Below, piece after piece: positions 1-8,103 of a stretch of DNA of 32,724 bases; position 1 is the stretch's first letter, and every line of letters starts with the position of its first letter. Source of the stretch: Planctomycetota bacterium (GTDB taxonomy: Bacteria > Planctomycetota > UBA1135 > GCA-002686595); contig DUBE01000011.1 in NCBI GenBank assembly GCA_012960475.1, forward strand, positions 1-32,724, read 5' to 3'. The notes under the pieces were generated by a model. That model had not been told where the DNA came from. It made no database searches and saw nothing but the letters and a program-made list of their open reading frames with translations. The position numbers and the translations under genes were made by a program.

Positions 1-45
1 CTCCGCGCAATCCGGTCTAGGTTCAATTCTCCTTGATCCCTCTCT

Positions 46-89
46 AACCGCGGGACGGTCCACTCGGGCCGTTCCGCGGTTGTTTTTTT
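46..89 (+). terminator. Strong intrinsic terminator of a gene left of the window
   Basis: A 13-bp stem (46-58 pairing with 69-81, one G-T wobble) encloses a 10-nt loop and is followed directly by seven T residues at 83-89. This is a textbook rho-independent terminator reading on the + strand, so it should end a transcript entering from the left. There is no matching T run on the other side, so it is not bidirectional. It separates that transcript from the gene starting at 138. Confidence 0.85.
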
Positions 90-137
90 GCCGGGTTGCG
101 TGCGCACTTCCCTGTGCACCGAGTAGGATCCCCCAGC

Positions 138-653
138 ATGACTGCTCCCACTTTGAATGTTGAAGGTCTGATCGAGGGCGCACCCTTTTCCTTCTCCGCG
201 GCTGATCTGGCGGCCCTTGACCCTGCTGCCCAGATTGCGGAGGTGGGGGAGGTCGTACCAGGTCGCGCCGGCCGGGGCGTGCTCTTTCGTGCCCTGTTTG
301 ACGGGCCGGGCCTGAAGGACAACGCTCGTTGGGTCGAGTTGGAGTCCGAAGACGGCACCTTTGTGGCTTCATTGCCCATTGAAGAGGTGGCTGGCGACGG
401 CATTCTCTGGTACGCAGGTGTGGATGAGTTCCTTACGGTCAAGGACGGTGGTCCGTTTCGCCTGTTGATTCCCGGGTATCGGGACGCTTGTGCCAATCTC
501 AAATATCTGGGCCGGATCTGTTTCATGAGTCAGCCTGGCCGCGACACCCGCCCCACAGGCCAGGTTGCCCATGCAGCCCATCATGAGGCCACGGACACTC
601 CCGAGGGACATGATGGCCATGACTGCGAGCTGGATTCCCAGGGGGGTGTCTGA
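138..653 (+). CDS. Small molybdopterin-oxidoreductase-like domain protein, copy 1
   Basis: This 171-residue protein has no signal peptide. Its C-terminal half, with the motif GGPFRLLIPGYRDAC near residues 109-123 followed by a hydrophobic strand and PGRDTRP, resembles the end of the oxidoreductase molybdopterin-binding (sulfite oxidase/YedY) fold. I cannot see the molybdenum-ligand cysteine of catalytic members, so a catalytic Mo enzyme is doubtful; a cofactor- or metal-binding accessory is equally possible. The last 25 residues are rich in His (HAAHH, HDGHDCE), suggesting metal binding. The start at 138 was chosen because similarity to the next gene begins just after it; an upstream start at 96 would add 14 unlikely residues. 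It is the tandem paralogue of 694-1215, 40 bp downstream. Family assignment is moderate; function is unknown. Confidence 0.65.
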   Translation: MTAPTLNVEGLIEGAPFSFSAADLAALDPAAQIAEVGEVVPGRAGRGVLFRALFDGPGLKDNARWVELESEDGTFVASLPIEEVAGDGILWYAGVDEFLTVKDGGPFRLLIPGYRDACANLKYLGRICFMSQPGRDTRPTGQVAHAAHHEATDTPEGHDGHDCELDSQGGV

Positions 654-693
654 GTTCCTTCGAGCGGAGCCCCAGGTCTCGTATGCTGGGCCC

Positions 694-1215
694 ATGATTC
701 CTTCAGATGCGGGCGACCCGGCTGTCGCAATGATCCAGGTGCATGGACTTGCGGGGGGCAAGTCCGAGTCTTTTACGATCGAGGACATTTTGGCTTTGCC
801 GCCAGGGTTTCAGGTTCCTGATTTGAAGGCGCACTTTCCCGAGCGAGAGGGACAGGGTTTTTTGTTTGCTGCTCTGCTCGATGCTGGGGTGCCCAGCACA
901 GCGACCTGGGCAGAGCTGGAAGCCGAACAGGGCGCCTTCTACGTGAGCCTGCCTCTGGACGATCTGCAAGAGGCAGTCGTTGTGCATTCCGGTCCCGAGG
1001 GTCGCTTGACTGCTACCGGGGGTGGCCCCTTTCGGCTCTTGATTCCCGCCCATCCGGACGCCTGCGCAAGCATCAAGTCCCTGGCGAGGGTTTCGCTTTC
1101 CGATCGACCGGGACGTGACACCCGGCCCCATACGGAGGCCGAACACGCTGAAGTCCACAAGCGCATGGGGATTCCCGCCGATCATCCCTGCAAGTACGAC
1201 GGACCGATTCGCTAG
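694..1215 (+). CDS. Small molybdopterin-oxidoreductase-like domain protein, copy 2
   Basis: This 173-residue paralogue of the preceding gene keeps the same order of blocks: an N-terminal strand pair, a central G-x-G-x-LF-x-ALL/F-D block, then GGGPFRLLIPAHPDACAS and DRPGRDTRP. The shared DAC cysteine is present in both copies, but a second cysteine of copy 1 (in GRICF) is replaced here (ARVSL). The C-terminal tail again carries several His residues and one Cys (HTEAEHAEVHKR, ADHPCKY), in a different arrangement. I chose the ATG at 694 because homology begins about 12 residues later; the upstream in-frame start at 565 would overlap copy 1 and gives no homologous sequence. The pair probably arose by tandem duplication and is probably cotranscribed. 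Function is unknown. Confidence 0.65.
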   Translation: MIPSDAGDPAVAMIQVHGLAGGKSESFTIEDILALPPGFQVPDLKAHFPEREGQGFLFAALLDAGVPSTATWAELEAEQGAFYVSLPLDDLQEAVVVHSGPEGRLTATGGGPFRLLIPAHPDACASIKSLARVSLSDRPGRDTRPHTEAEHAEVHKRMGIPADHPCKYDGPIR

Positions 1216-1248
1216 CTCGACTGGGCATCTGCCGATCCTGTTCCTCCC

Positions 1249-1980
1249 TTGTTCGCCAAGTTACAACACTTCCTGAACTCCCTGGCTGAGCGTCAGGAGC
1301 GGATATTCTTGTCTATTTTGGTGGGGCTGTTTCTCAGCCTCTACTCCCCGATCAATCTCATCGCAGGCAGCTGGTCTGCTGGCTCTGCTGAAACTGCCCT
1401 TGACCGCGCTATCCCCTTCATTCCGGCTTGGGTATACATCTACGCCCTGCTCTATGTGCTCTTGCCTCTGCCCTTGGTGTTGCCCTCCCCCAGGCCGGCA
1501 TTTCGTCGCATCTGCGCATCCTTTGCGTTTACGAGCCTGGTGAGCTTTGTGGTCTTTGTGTTGTTTCCGGTGCACATGGACCTGCGGCCCACAGACCTGG
1601 ACACCACCGAATTTGCAAGTTGGCTCCTGGCTTTGATCCATCGGGTTGACACTCCGGCGAACTGCCTGCCCTCCCTGCACGTGTCCCTTTCCCTGCTTGC
1701 GGCTCTTTGTGCCTGGAGCCTTGATCGGGCGGTTGGTCGTATCGCGATTCCCTTGGCTCTGGTGGTCGCTTTTTCGACGCTCCTTGTCAAACAGCACTGG
1801 GTCTGGGACATGTTCACCGGCTGGGCGCTGGGCTTCTCTGTCTGGGTTGTCTTCGTGCGCGGTAAGACTGGCGAGCGCTTGCCTGTTGCCCGGCGCGGGG
1901 TGCACTTCTTGCTTGTTGGGCTGGTGCTCTTGTTCGGCGTGGCGCGCGCGGTCCATGCCCTGGAGTGGTTTCCCCTTTGA
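1249..1980 (+). CDS. PAP2-superfamily membrane phosphatase / phosphotransferase
   Basis: This 243-residue integral membrane protein has about six hydrophobic segments. It carries the PAP2 active-site blocks in the Aur1/inositol-phosphotransferase-like arrangement: an Arg-Pro pair at 113-114, PSLH at 141-144 (catalytic His of motif C2), and H183-x3-D187 in KQHWVWDMFTG (motif C3). Such enzymes hydrolyse or transfer phosphate or head groups of lipid phosphates at the membrane. The start is a TTG at 1249, since no ATG lies before the conserved region; no clear Shine-Dalgarno is visible, so the exact start is uncertain. It lies 33 bp after the preceding gene and converges with the NUDIX gene. The substrate cannot be told from sequence. 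Confidence 0.8.
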   Translation: MFAKLQHFLNSLAERQERIFLSILVGLFLSLYSPINLIAGSWSAGSAETALDRAIPFIPAWVYIYALLYVLLPLPLVLPSPRPAFRRICASFAFTSLVSFVVFVLFPVHMDLRPTDLDTTEFASWLLALIHRVDTPANCLPSLHVSLSLLAALCAWSLDRAVGRIAIPLALVVAFSTLLVKQHWVWDMFTGWALGFSVWVVFVRGKTGERLPVARRGVHFLLVGLVLLFGVARAVHALEWFPL

Positions 1981-1983
1981 GGG

Positions 1984-2002
1984 CTGGGGTGTCTCACCCC
2001 AG
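1984..2002. terminator. Perfect short hairpin between convergent genes
   Basis: A perfect 8-bp inverted repeat (1984-1991 with 1995-2002) with a 3-nt loop sits exactly between the stop of the PAP2 gene (1980) and the stop of the NUDIX gene (1994). The position suggests a shared terminator, but there is no T tract on either side, so it may only protect 3' ends. Confidence 0.4.
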
Positions 2003-2575
2003 AGCGAATTCGATCATGCGAGCAAGAGATGGGTCGAGACCCAGGGCCGAGGCCTCCTGTCCCGTGAACCATTCCAAGGAGTTTGATTCTTCTGAGCGCA
2101 CGAATGTGGCCTTCTGAGGGGCGGTTGCCATATAGCGAACGTCCAGATGCTCGTGGGCTGGTTCGCTCTTGTGGGCGGGGATCAGGTGAATGTCCAGATC
2201 GAAGGGCTCGGAGGCAAATTCGGACGGGTTGATGCCGCTTTCTTCGAGCAGCTCCCGGCGAGCAACCGAGGCCAGATCTCCTTCTCCATCTGCATGGCCG
2301 CCGAACTGCAGCCAGAGGTCGAGCTTTCTGTGGTGGTGCAGCAGGACTCGCTCGCGCGAGGCGTCGAGCAGCAGGCAGGATGCGGTCAGGTGTCCTGGGA
2401 GGCAGGTACGCAGCAGGGCATCCTGATGGTCGTCCAAGAAGCGCAGGATGCGCTCCTGGTCCGCAGCTTGCTCGGGGTCGGGCGCGTTGAATGCTGCCAC
2501 GATTGCCCGGGCACGTTGCACTTCTCTTGGGTCTGGTGCTTTGGCGCGCAATTCTTCGGCTCGGGTTTCAGCCAC
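1994..2575 (-). CDS. NUDIX hydrolase
   Basis: This 193-residue protein carries a NUDIX box at about residues 93-115, reading GHADGEGDLASVARRELLEE then SGI. The metal-binding REL-x-EE core is intact. The upstream Glu of the textbook box is shifted by one residue, as I recall for the subfamily with the GGHADG signature. It should hydrolyse a nucleoside diphosphate linked to another moiety; the substrate is unknown. The N-terminal 55 residues are helical and charged. The start codon overlaps the end of ettA by 8 bp (2568-2575), so the two genes are probably translationally coupled. Confidence 0.88.
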   Translation of the reverse strand: MAETRAEELRAKAPDPREVQRARAIVAAFNAPDPEQAADQERILRFLDDHQDALLRTCLPGHLTASCLLLDASRERVLLHHHRKLDLWLQFGGHADGEGDLASVARRELLEESGINPSEFASEPFDLDIHLIPAHKSEPAHEHLDVRYMATAPQKATFVRSEESNSLEWFTGQEASALGLDPSLARMIEFALG

Positions 2576-4235
2576 GGGTGAACTGGCGGTGGGGGCCCGA
2601 GCGCTTGTCGATGTCTTCGCCCTTGTTGCGCTTCCAGTCCTTGTAGGACTCGTAGTCTCCGTGGTGGAAGACCACCGTGCCGTCTCCTTCGAAGGACAGG
2701 ATATGGGTAGCCACGCGGTTCAAGAAGTACCGATCGTGGGTCACGATGATCATCGAACCGGGGTAGTGTTGAATCGCTTCTTCCAAGACCCTGAGGGTGT
2801 CCAGGTCCAAATCATTGGTGGGTTCGTCCAGGATCACCAGGTTTGCGGGTTCGCGCAACATCTTGGCCAGCAGTACGCGGTTGCGCATTCCTCCCGAACA
2901 TTCACTCAGTGCGCGCTGTTGGTCCTCGCCCTTGAAATTGAAGCGTGCCACATAGGCGCGGGAGTCAATCGTGCCCGAGGCGAAGGGCAAGAGCAGGTTT
3001 CCATCGGTGATGTTTTGGAACACCGATTGGTCATCCTGCAACACCGTGCGGCTTTGATCCACAAAACTGAGCTGCACCGTGGAGCCCAGGGTGACCTTGC
3101 CCGCGTCAGGGGTTTCCTGGCCGATGATGATCTTCATCAGGGTGGACTTGCCCACTCCGTTGGGGCCGATCACACCCAGCTTGCCCTGGGGAGGAACTTC
3201 GAATGAGAGCCCCTCGAACAAGGTGCAGCCGTCATAGCCCTTTTTCAGATCGCGCACTTCCACGACCCGGTCGCCCAGGCGCGGACCCGGTGGGATGCGC
3301 AGGTCTACGGATTCCGCCTGATCTTCGGCTCGCTCAGAAGCCATTTCCTGGTAGCGCTTGAGGCGCGCCTTGGATTGTTTCTGGCGGGCGGCGGGTGTGC
3401 GCCGGATCCACTCCAGTTCACGGGCCAGCACCTTTTCTGTGCGCGCGTTCTGGGAGCTTGAAGCGGCTTCTTCCCGTTGTTTTTGTTCCAGGTAGGCCGT
3501 GTAGTTGCCCTCGTAGGGTTTGGCTTTGCCGCGCTCGATCTCAAGCATCCAACCAACCACGTTGTCGAGGAAGTAGCGGTCGTGGGTGACCAGGATGACG
3601 GTGCCGTCGTAGTCCGCCAGATGGCCTTCGAGCCAGGCGATGGACTCTGAATCCAAGTGGTTGGTGGGTTCGTCCAGCAGCAGGATGTCAGGGTGCTCAA
3701 GCAGCAACTGACACAGGGCAACGCGCCTGCGCTCACCGCCGGATAGATTCTTCACGGAACGATCGTCCGGGGGAACCTGCAGGGCGTGCTTGGCTTGTTC
3801 GAGGCGCGAGTCCAGATCCCAAATACCCTTCGCATCCATGTCGTGTTGGAGGTGGTCATATTCGAGGGTGAGTTTCTCGGCCTCGGCGCCCTCTGCCTCG
3901 CTCATCAGATTCATCACCTCAAAGTAGCGCGCTTCCAATTTGCGCAGGTGTCCCACTGCTACTTCGATGTTGCCCGCGACGGTCTTGTCCTCGTAGAGTT
4001 CAGGTTCCTGGGAGAGGTAACCCGTGGTTTGGTCGCCCACTGGCTTGGCGGTTCCCTCAAAGGCCTTGTCCTGGCCGCTGATAATGCGCATCAGAGTGCT
4101 CTTACCGGCTCCATTGAGTCCAATCAGGCCGATTTTGGCCCCTTCAAGGAAGGACAGGGTGATGCCCTTCAGGACTTCACGCTGGTCATAGAATTTGTGC
4201 AGATCTTGCACCTGGAAGACGATACGGTCGCTCAT
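2568..4235 (-). CDS. ettA: ABC-F translation factor EttA
   Basis: From the ATG at 4235 the protein is 555 residues, the length I recall for E. coli EttA, and it aligns end to end with that family. Domain order: first ABC domain with Walker A GLNGAGKST (39-47), signature LSGGERRR and Walker B LLLDEPTNHLD; the linker with the KQSKARLKRYQE basic region; second ABC domain with GPNGVGKST and LVILDEPTNDLD. EttA binds the ribosomal E site and gates the first peptide bond according to the ATP/ADP ratio. A longer reading from 4361 adds 42 residues unlike the family, so 4235 is preferred. Oddity: the second ABC signature reads CSGGM rather than LSGGE. It overlaps the downstream NUDIX gene and is divergent from the ALDH gene. 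Confidence 0.92.
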   Translation of the reverse strand: MSDRIVFQVQDLHKFYDQREVLKGITLSFLEGAKIGLIGLNGAGKSTLMRIISGQDKAFEGTAKPVGDQTTGYLSQEPELYEDKTVAGNIEVAVGHLRKLEARYFEVMNLMSEAEGAEAEKLTLEYDHLQHDMDAKGIWDLDSRLEQAKHALQVPPDDRSVKNLSGGERRRVALCQLLLEHPDILLLDEPTNHLDSESIAWLEGHLADYDGTVILVTHDRYFLDNVVGWMLEIERGKAKPYEGNYTAYLEQKQREEAASSSQNARTEKVLARELEWIRRTPAARQKQSKARLKRYQEMASERAEDQAESVDLRIPPGPRLGDRVVEVRDLKKGYDGCTLFEGLSFEVPPQGKLGVIGPNGVGKSTLMKIIIGQETPDAGKVTLGSTVQLSFVDQSRTVLQDDQSVFQNITDGNLLLPFASGTIDSRAYVARFNFKGEDQQRALSECSGGMRNRVLLAKMLREPANLVILDEPTNDLDLDTLRVLEEAIQHYPGSMIIVTHDRYFLNRVATHILSFEGDGTVVFHHGDYESYKDWKRNKGEDIDKRSGPHRQFTRG

Positions 4236-4392
4236 GAGGGCGAACAGGATAGCGAGGCGCGCGGCCGAGGTCATCCGTTGAGCCTGTTCTTCTGGGCAGT
4301 TTCTCTTTCGGCGTCCTTGGGAGACCCCTGGGCAGCGGTTATCCTCAGCGATTCGGACCATCTCCCACGAACCAAATCTGATACGAACTCAA

Positions 4393-5913
4393 ATGGAATT
4401 CCTCAAGCAACTCGGCATCAGCGGTGACCAATCCGGTGCCTACGCGGGTACCTGGCTGGAGACCACGGGCCCTTGGCTCGAGACAAAGAACCCCTCCACC
4501 GGCGAGGTTATCGGTCGGATCCAGCAGGCAACGGCTGCCGAGTACGGTCAGGTGGTGGAGGCGGCAGAGGAAGCTTTTGCCCGATTTCGAGCTATGCCGG
4601 GGCCCCTGCGAGGGGAATTGGTGCGCAAGATGGGCAACGCCATGCGCGACAACAAGGATGCCCTGGGGCGTCTGATTACCTATGAGATGGGTAAGTCCGT
4701 GCAAGAGGGTTGGGGTGAGGTGCAGGAGTGCATCGACATCGCGGACTTTGCGGTGGGCCTTTCGCGCCAGTGCTATGGGTTGACGATGCCGTCTGAGCGA
4801 CCGGGTCACCACATGCGCGAGACCTGGCAGCCGCTTGGGACCGTAGGCATCCTGACTGCTTTCAACTTTCCGATGGCGGTTTGGGCCTGGAACTCGATGC
4901 TGGCTCTGGTCTGTGGGGACTCCACTGTCTGGAAGCCCAGCCCCAAGACGCCTTTGTGTGCCATCGGACTGGTCAACGTGATCCGGCCCGTGCTTGAGGC
5001 CGAGGGCCTGGGTGCTCTTGCCAGCCTGGTGATCGGCAGCAACGATGATGTGGCCACGGCCATGATCGACGACCCGCACATGCCTTTGATTTCGTTCACC
5101 GGGTCCACGGCCATCGGCAAGCTGGTGGCGGGCCGCGTCGCTTCGCGCATGGGCCGTTCGATTCTGGAGTGCGGGGGCAACAACGCTTTGGTGGTGTTGG
5201 AAGACGCTGATTTGGATCTGGTCCTGCCCGCGATTCTCTTTGGCGCCGTGGGTACCGCTGGTCAACGCTGTACCAGTACCCGTCGGGTCTTGCTGCAGGA
5301 CTCGATCTATGACGAGGTACGCGATCGATTGGTGCGCGCTTATGGGGACATCAAAGTGGGGGATCCCATGGACGAGAACATCCTTTGCGGTCCCTTGATC
5401 GACAAGGCCGCCATGCAGAACATGGCAGACGCTCTGGAGTCCGTGACTGCTGGAGGGGGCAAGCTGCTCTGCGGCGGCGGTGCAGCCAAAATGGAGGGCG
5501 CCCTGTCTGGTGGCAATTTCGTGGTGCCTGCTCTGGTGGAGGCGGAAAACTCGATGCAGACCGTGCAGGACGAGACTTTTGCACCGATTCTGTACTTGAT
5601 CCGTATCACCGATCTGGCCGATGCCATCGCCAAGCAGAACGATGTGCCTCAGGGCCTTTCCTCTGCCATCTTCACCGGCAGCGTACGAGCGGCCGAGGAA
5701 TTCATATCGGCGGTGGGTTCCGATTGCGGCATCGCCAATGTCAATATTGGAACTTCCGGCGCTGAGATCGGCGGCGCCTTCGGCGGCGAGAAAGACACGG
5801 GTGGCGGCCGCGAGTCAGGTTCGGATGCCTGGAAGGCCTACATGCGACGCCAGACCAACACGGTCAACTGGTCAAGCGAGCTGCCCCTGGCCCAGGGGAT
5901 CCAGTTCGGTTGA
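4393..5913 (+). CDS. Alpha-aminoadipic semialdehyde dehydrogenase (ALDH7 family)
   Basis: This 506-residue aldehyde dehydrogenase belongs to the antiquitin/ALDH7A1 clade. It oxidises alpha-aminoadipate 6-semialdehyde (in equilibrium with piperideine-6-carboxylate) to 2-aminoadipate with NAD+. Visible hallmarks are the general-base Glu (E259, in LECGGNN), the nucleophile C293 in GTAGQRCTSTRR, and the clade-specific ends SGAEIGGAFGGEK, GGGRESGSDAWK and LPLAQGIQFG. Length matches the family. It stands alone on + and converges with the aminomutase / CoA-transferase / aminotransferase operon, which suggests a shared amino-acid catabolic role. The start at 4393 lacks a clear Shine-Dalgarno but fits the family N terminus. 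Family is secure; the in vivo substrate is inferred from the clade. Confidence 0.93.
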   Translation: MEFLKQLGISGDQSGAYAGTWLETTGPWLETKNPSTGEVIGRIQQATAAEYGQVVEAAEEAFARFRAMPGPLRGELVRKMGNAMRDNKDALGRLITYEMGKSVQEGWGEVQECIDIADFAVGLSRQCYGLTMPSERPGHHMRETWQPLGTVGILTAFNFPMAVWAWNSMLALVCGDSTVWKPSPKTPLCAIGLVNVIRPVLEAEGLGALASLVIGSNDDVATAMIDDPHMPLISFTGSTAIGKLVAGRVASRMGRSILECGGNNALVVLEDADLDLVLPAILFGAVGTAGQRCTSTRRVLLQDSIYDEVRDRLVRAYGDIKVGDPMDENILCGPLIDKAAMQNMADALESVTAGGGKLLCGGGAAKMEGALSGGNFVVPALVEAENSMQTVQDETFAPILYLIRITDLADAIAKQNDVPQGLSSAIFTGSVRAAEEFISAVGSDCGIANVNIGTSGAEIGGAFGGEKDTGGGRESGSDAWKAYMRRQTNTVNWSSELPLAQGIQFG

Positions 5914-5942
5914 TCGGGATTGCTGGAACTTCAATCCTGATC
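5912..5942 (+). terminator. Hairpin at the stop codon of the ALDH7 gene
   Basis: An 11-bp inverted repeat (5912-5922 with 5932-5942, one G-T wobble) with a 9-nt loop begins inside the TGA stop of the ALDH gene. There is no T run after it. The remaining 186 bases up to the convergent aminotransferase stop at 6129 show nothing else convincing. Confidence 0.4.
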
Positions 5943-6128
5943 CCCGGCTTGATCCTGATGGTTCCACTCAAGCATCCAGGCTTGTGTCCAAGGACTGTTG
6001 CCGGGACCTTCTGACAGGGGCGGCCTGGTTGGGAGCAAGCGGCTGAAGATTGCATAGGCACCGAGTACCGTCAGACCTGCGAACATCAGGCCACATCACC
6101 TTGGCTAGGGATGTATCCGGATGTCGTG

Positions 6129-7433
6129 CTACTTGATGCGTTGCAGCCCGCTTTTGATCGCGGCCACCAGGGCGTCGACTTCAGCGTCGCCGATGGCGGT
6201 GGAAAGCGCCGCGCTGCAGGTATTGATCATGATCATGCCTTCATCAAAGAGGTGATCGAGCAGGATCTTCAGTTGGCGGCTTTGCTCGGGAGCAAGGTAG
6301 CACTCGCGGTAGTTGCGGGGTGGCGTCGGCTTGAGGTGCAGGCGCAGGAGTGAGCCGGCGCCGGTAATGCAGGCGGGAACGCCGGAGGCTTGGATTGTCT
6401 GGGTCAGATTGGCCCGAGCGCGGTCCGCGTGGGCGTTGATCTTGGTCACCGCTGTCTCGTCGAAGTGGCGCATGGCGGTCAATCCCGCGACCATGGTGAT
6501 CGGGTTGGCGGAAAAAGTTCCGGAGTGGGGGAAGATGACTTTTTCCGCGAGCGGATCCATTACGTCCATGACTTCAGCGCGGCCACATATGGCCCCCACC
6601 GGGAAGCCGCCACCGATGACCTTGCCCAGGGCGGTGAGGTCCGGGGCTGCCTCATACCAGGTCTGGGCGCCGCCGAATTCGGACCGGAAGGTGATCACTT
6701 CGTCCGCCACGAGCAGTGCGCCGTTGGCATGGGTCCAGGCGCGGATGGTCTCTATGAAGTCCTGCTCAGCTGGGCGTAGTCCCACCCGATGGGGCAGAAG
6801 ATCCAGCAGTACGCAGGCGATGCTGGATTTGTGCTTTTCGAGCAGGGCGATGGCGCGCTTGGGATCGTTGAAGGGCAGGACGACGACTTCGGCCAGGGCG
6901 GAGGCGGGTGTGCCTTCAGCCACGGGCACGCTGCTCGGTTCGGCGGCATCGCCCCAATTCGTGGGACCTGCGGTCTGACTGACCTCGGCGTAGTCGTATT
7001 GGCCGTGGTAGGCGCCCTCCACCTTGGCGATTTTGGGCCGACCGGTGAAGGCTCGGGCGGCTTTCAAGCATCCCATCACCGCCTCGGTGCCGGAGTTGAC
7101 GAAGCGGACCTTCTCGAAGTCGGGATTGCGGCTGGCGAGGTGCTCGGCGAACTCTACCTCCACTTCGGTGGCCAGGGTGAAGGCACTGCCCCGCTTGAGT
7201 TGTTCGGTCACAGCAGTGACCACAGGCTCGAAACAGTGGCCATGGACCAACGAGGCCATGTTGTTGGAAAAGTCAATGCGCTCGACGCCTTCAAGATCAG
7301 TGACCCGACAGCCAGAAGCCGTGACCGCATAGGGCGGGTGGGGGTCCCGTAGGACCGTGTTGCGGCTGACACCGCCCGGCATCACCTTCAGGGCTCGTTG
7401 ATAGAGCGCCATGCTCTTGGATTCGGACTGCAT
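6129..7433 (-). CDS. Class III (GSA-type) aminotransferase, probable beta-amino acid transaminase
   Basis: This 434-residue PLP enzyme is of the glutamate-1-semialdehyde aminomutase-like branch of fold type I. It shows the N-terminal MPGGVSRNTV loop, NSGTEAVMGCLKAARAFTGR (cofactor phosphate region), D244-E-V with the Asp that binds the PLP ring nitrogen, K271 as the Schiff-base Lys in ALGKVIGGGFPVGA, and HSGTFSANPI. The PGG-x-SR N terminus recalls beta-phenylalanine aminotransferase, which acts on 3-amino acids. Context supports this: the operon starts with a 2,3-aminomutase and includes a 3-oxoacid CoA-transferase, so the expected reaction is 3-amino acid to 3-oxo acid. The ATG at 7433 lies 10 bp after the upstream gene's stop; a start at 7511 would overlap that gene heavily and adds non-family residues. 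Substrate is inferred. Confidence 0.85.
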   Translation of the reverse strand: MQSESKSMALYQRALKVMPGGVSRNTVLRDPHPPYAVTASGCRVTDLEGVERIDFSNNMASLVHGHCFEPVVTAVTEQLKRGSAFTLATEVEVEFAEHLASRNPDFEKVRFVNSGTEAVMGCLKAARAFTGRPKIAKVEGAYHGQYDYAEVSQTAGPTNWGDAAEPSSVPVAEGTPASALAEVVVLPFNDPKRAIALLEKHKSSIACVLLDLLPHRVGLRPAEQDFIETIRAWTHANGALLVADEVITFRSEFGGAQTWYEAAPDLTALGKVIGGGFPVGAICGRAEVMDVMDPLAEKVIFPHSGTFSANPITMVAGLTAMRHFDETAVTKINAHADRARANLTQTIQASGVPACITGAGSLLRLHLKPTPPRNYRECYLAPEQSRQLKILLDHLFDEGMIMINTCSAALSTAIGDAEVDALVAAIKSGLQRIK

Positions 7434-7443
7434 GTGGTTCTGG

Positions 7444-8103
7444 TCAGGAAGACGGCAGTGAGGGCAGGAGTTCCGTCCCCGTGCGTTCTTGAACATAGGC
7501 AAGGTCCACACCGGGGCTCAACTCCAAGACTCGCAGACCTTCCGGTGTCACAGCGATCACCGCCAGATCCGTGTAGATACGGCTGACCACGCCCACTCCG
7601 GTCAAAGGGAAGGTGCAGGCCTCAACCAACTTGGGATGACCCTTTTTCGTGCAGTGCTGAGTGACCGCGAAGATCTGCTTGACCCCTGCGACCAGATCCA
7701 TAGCACCGCCCACTGCGGGGATCGCGTCGGGACCCCCGGTGGACCAGTTGGCCAGGTCCCCGTTCTTGGCGACTTGCAAGGCGCCCAGAACACATAGGTC
7801 CAGGTGTCCTCCACGAATCATGGCGAAGCTGTCCGCATGGTGGAAATAGGCGGCTCCCGGAAGCGCGGTGATCTGGCGTTTGCCTGCGTTGATCAGTTCT
7901 GGCTCGCCCTGGCCCTCCAGGGGAGAAGGCCCCATTCCAAGCAGGCCGTTCTCCGTGTGATAGATGAACTCGCGTCCCTCGGGGACGAACTTGGCGATCA
8001 GCTCCGGGATGCCAATGCCCAGGTTCACATAGCTGCCGTCAGGGATGTCGAGAGCCACGCGCTGGGCCATCTCCTCCCTGCTGAGACCGATGGGGGAGGT
8101 CAT
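7444..8103 (-). CDS. 3-oxoacid (3-oxoadipate-like) CoA-transferase subunit B
   Basis: This 219-residue family I CoA-transferase beta subunit (PcaJ/ScoB/AtoA type) has the catalytic Glu at E51 in HTENGLLGMGP, which forms the glutamyl-CoA thioester. Other family blocks are NLGIGIPELIA, GGHLDLCVLGALQV and ELSPGVDL near the C terminus. The active enzyme is a complex with the alpha subunit, whose gene overlaps this one by 4 bp (ATGA at 8100-8103). It should move CoA from succinyl-CoA to a 3-oxo acid. Its place between the aminomutase and aminotransferase genes suggests that the acceptor comes from a 3-amino acid. Confidence 0.92.
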   Translation of the reverse strand: MTSPIGLSREEMAQRVALDIPDGSYVNLGIGIPELIAKFVPEGREFIYHTENGLLGMGPSPLEGQGEPELINAGKRQITALPGAAYFHHADSFAMIRGGHLDLCVLGALQVAKNGDLANWSTGGPDAIPAVGGAMDLVAGVKQIFAVTQHCTKKGHPKLVEACTFPLTGVGVVSRIYTDLAVIAVTPEGLRVLELSPGVDLAYVQERTGTELLPSLPSS

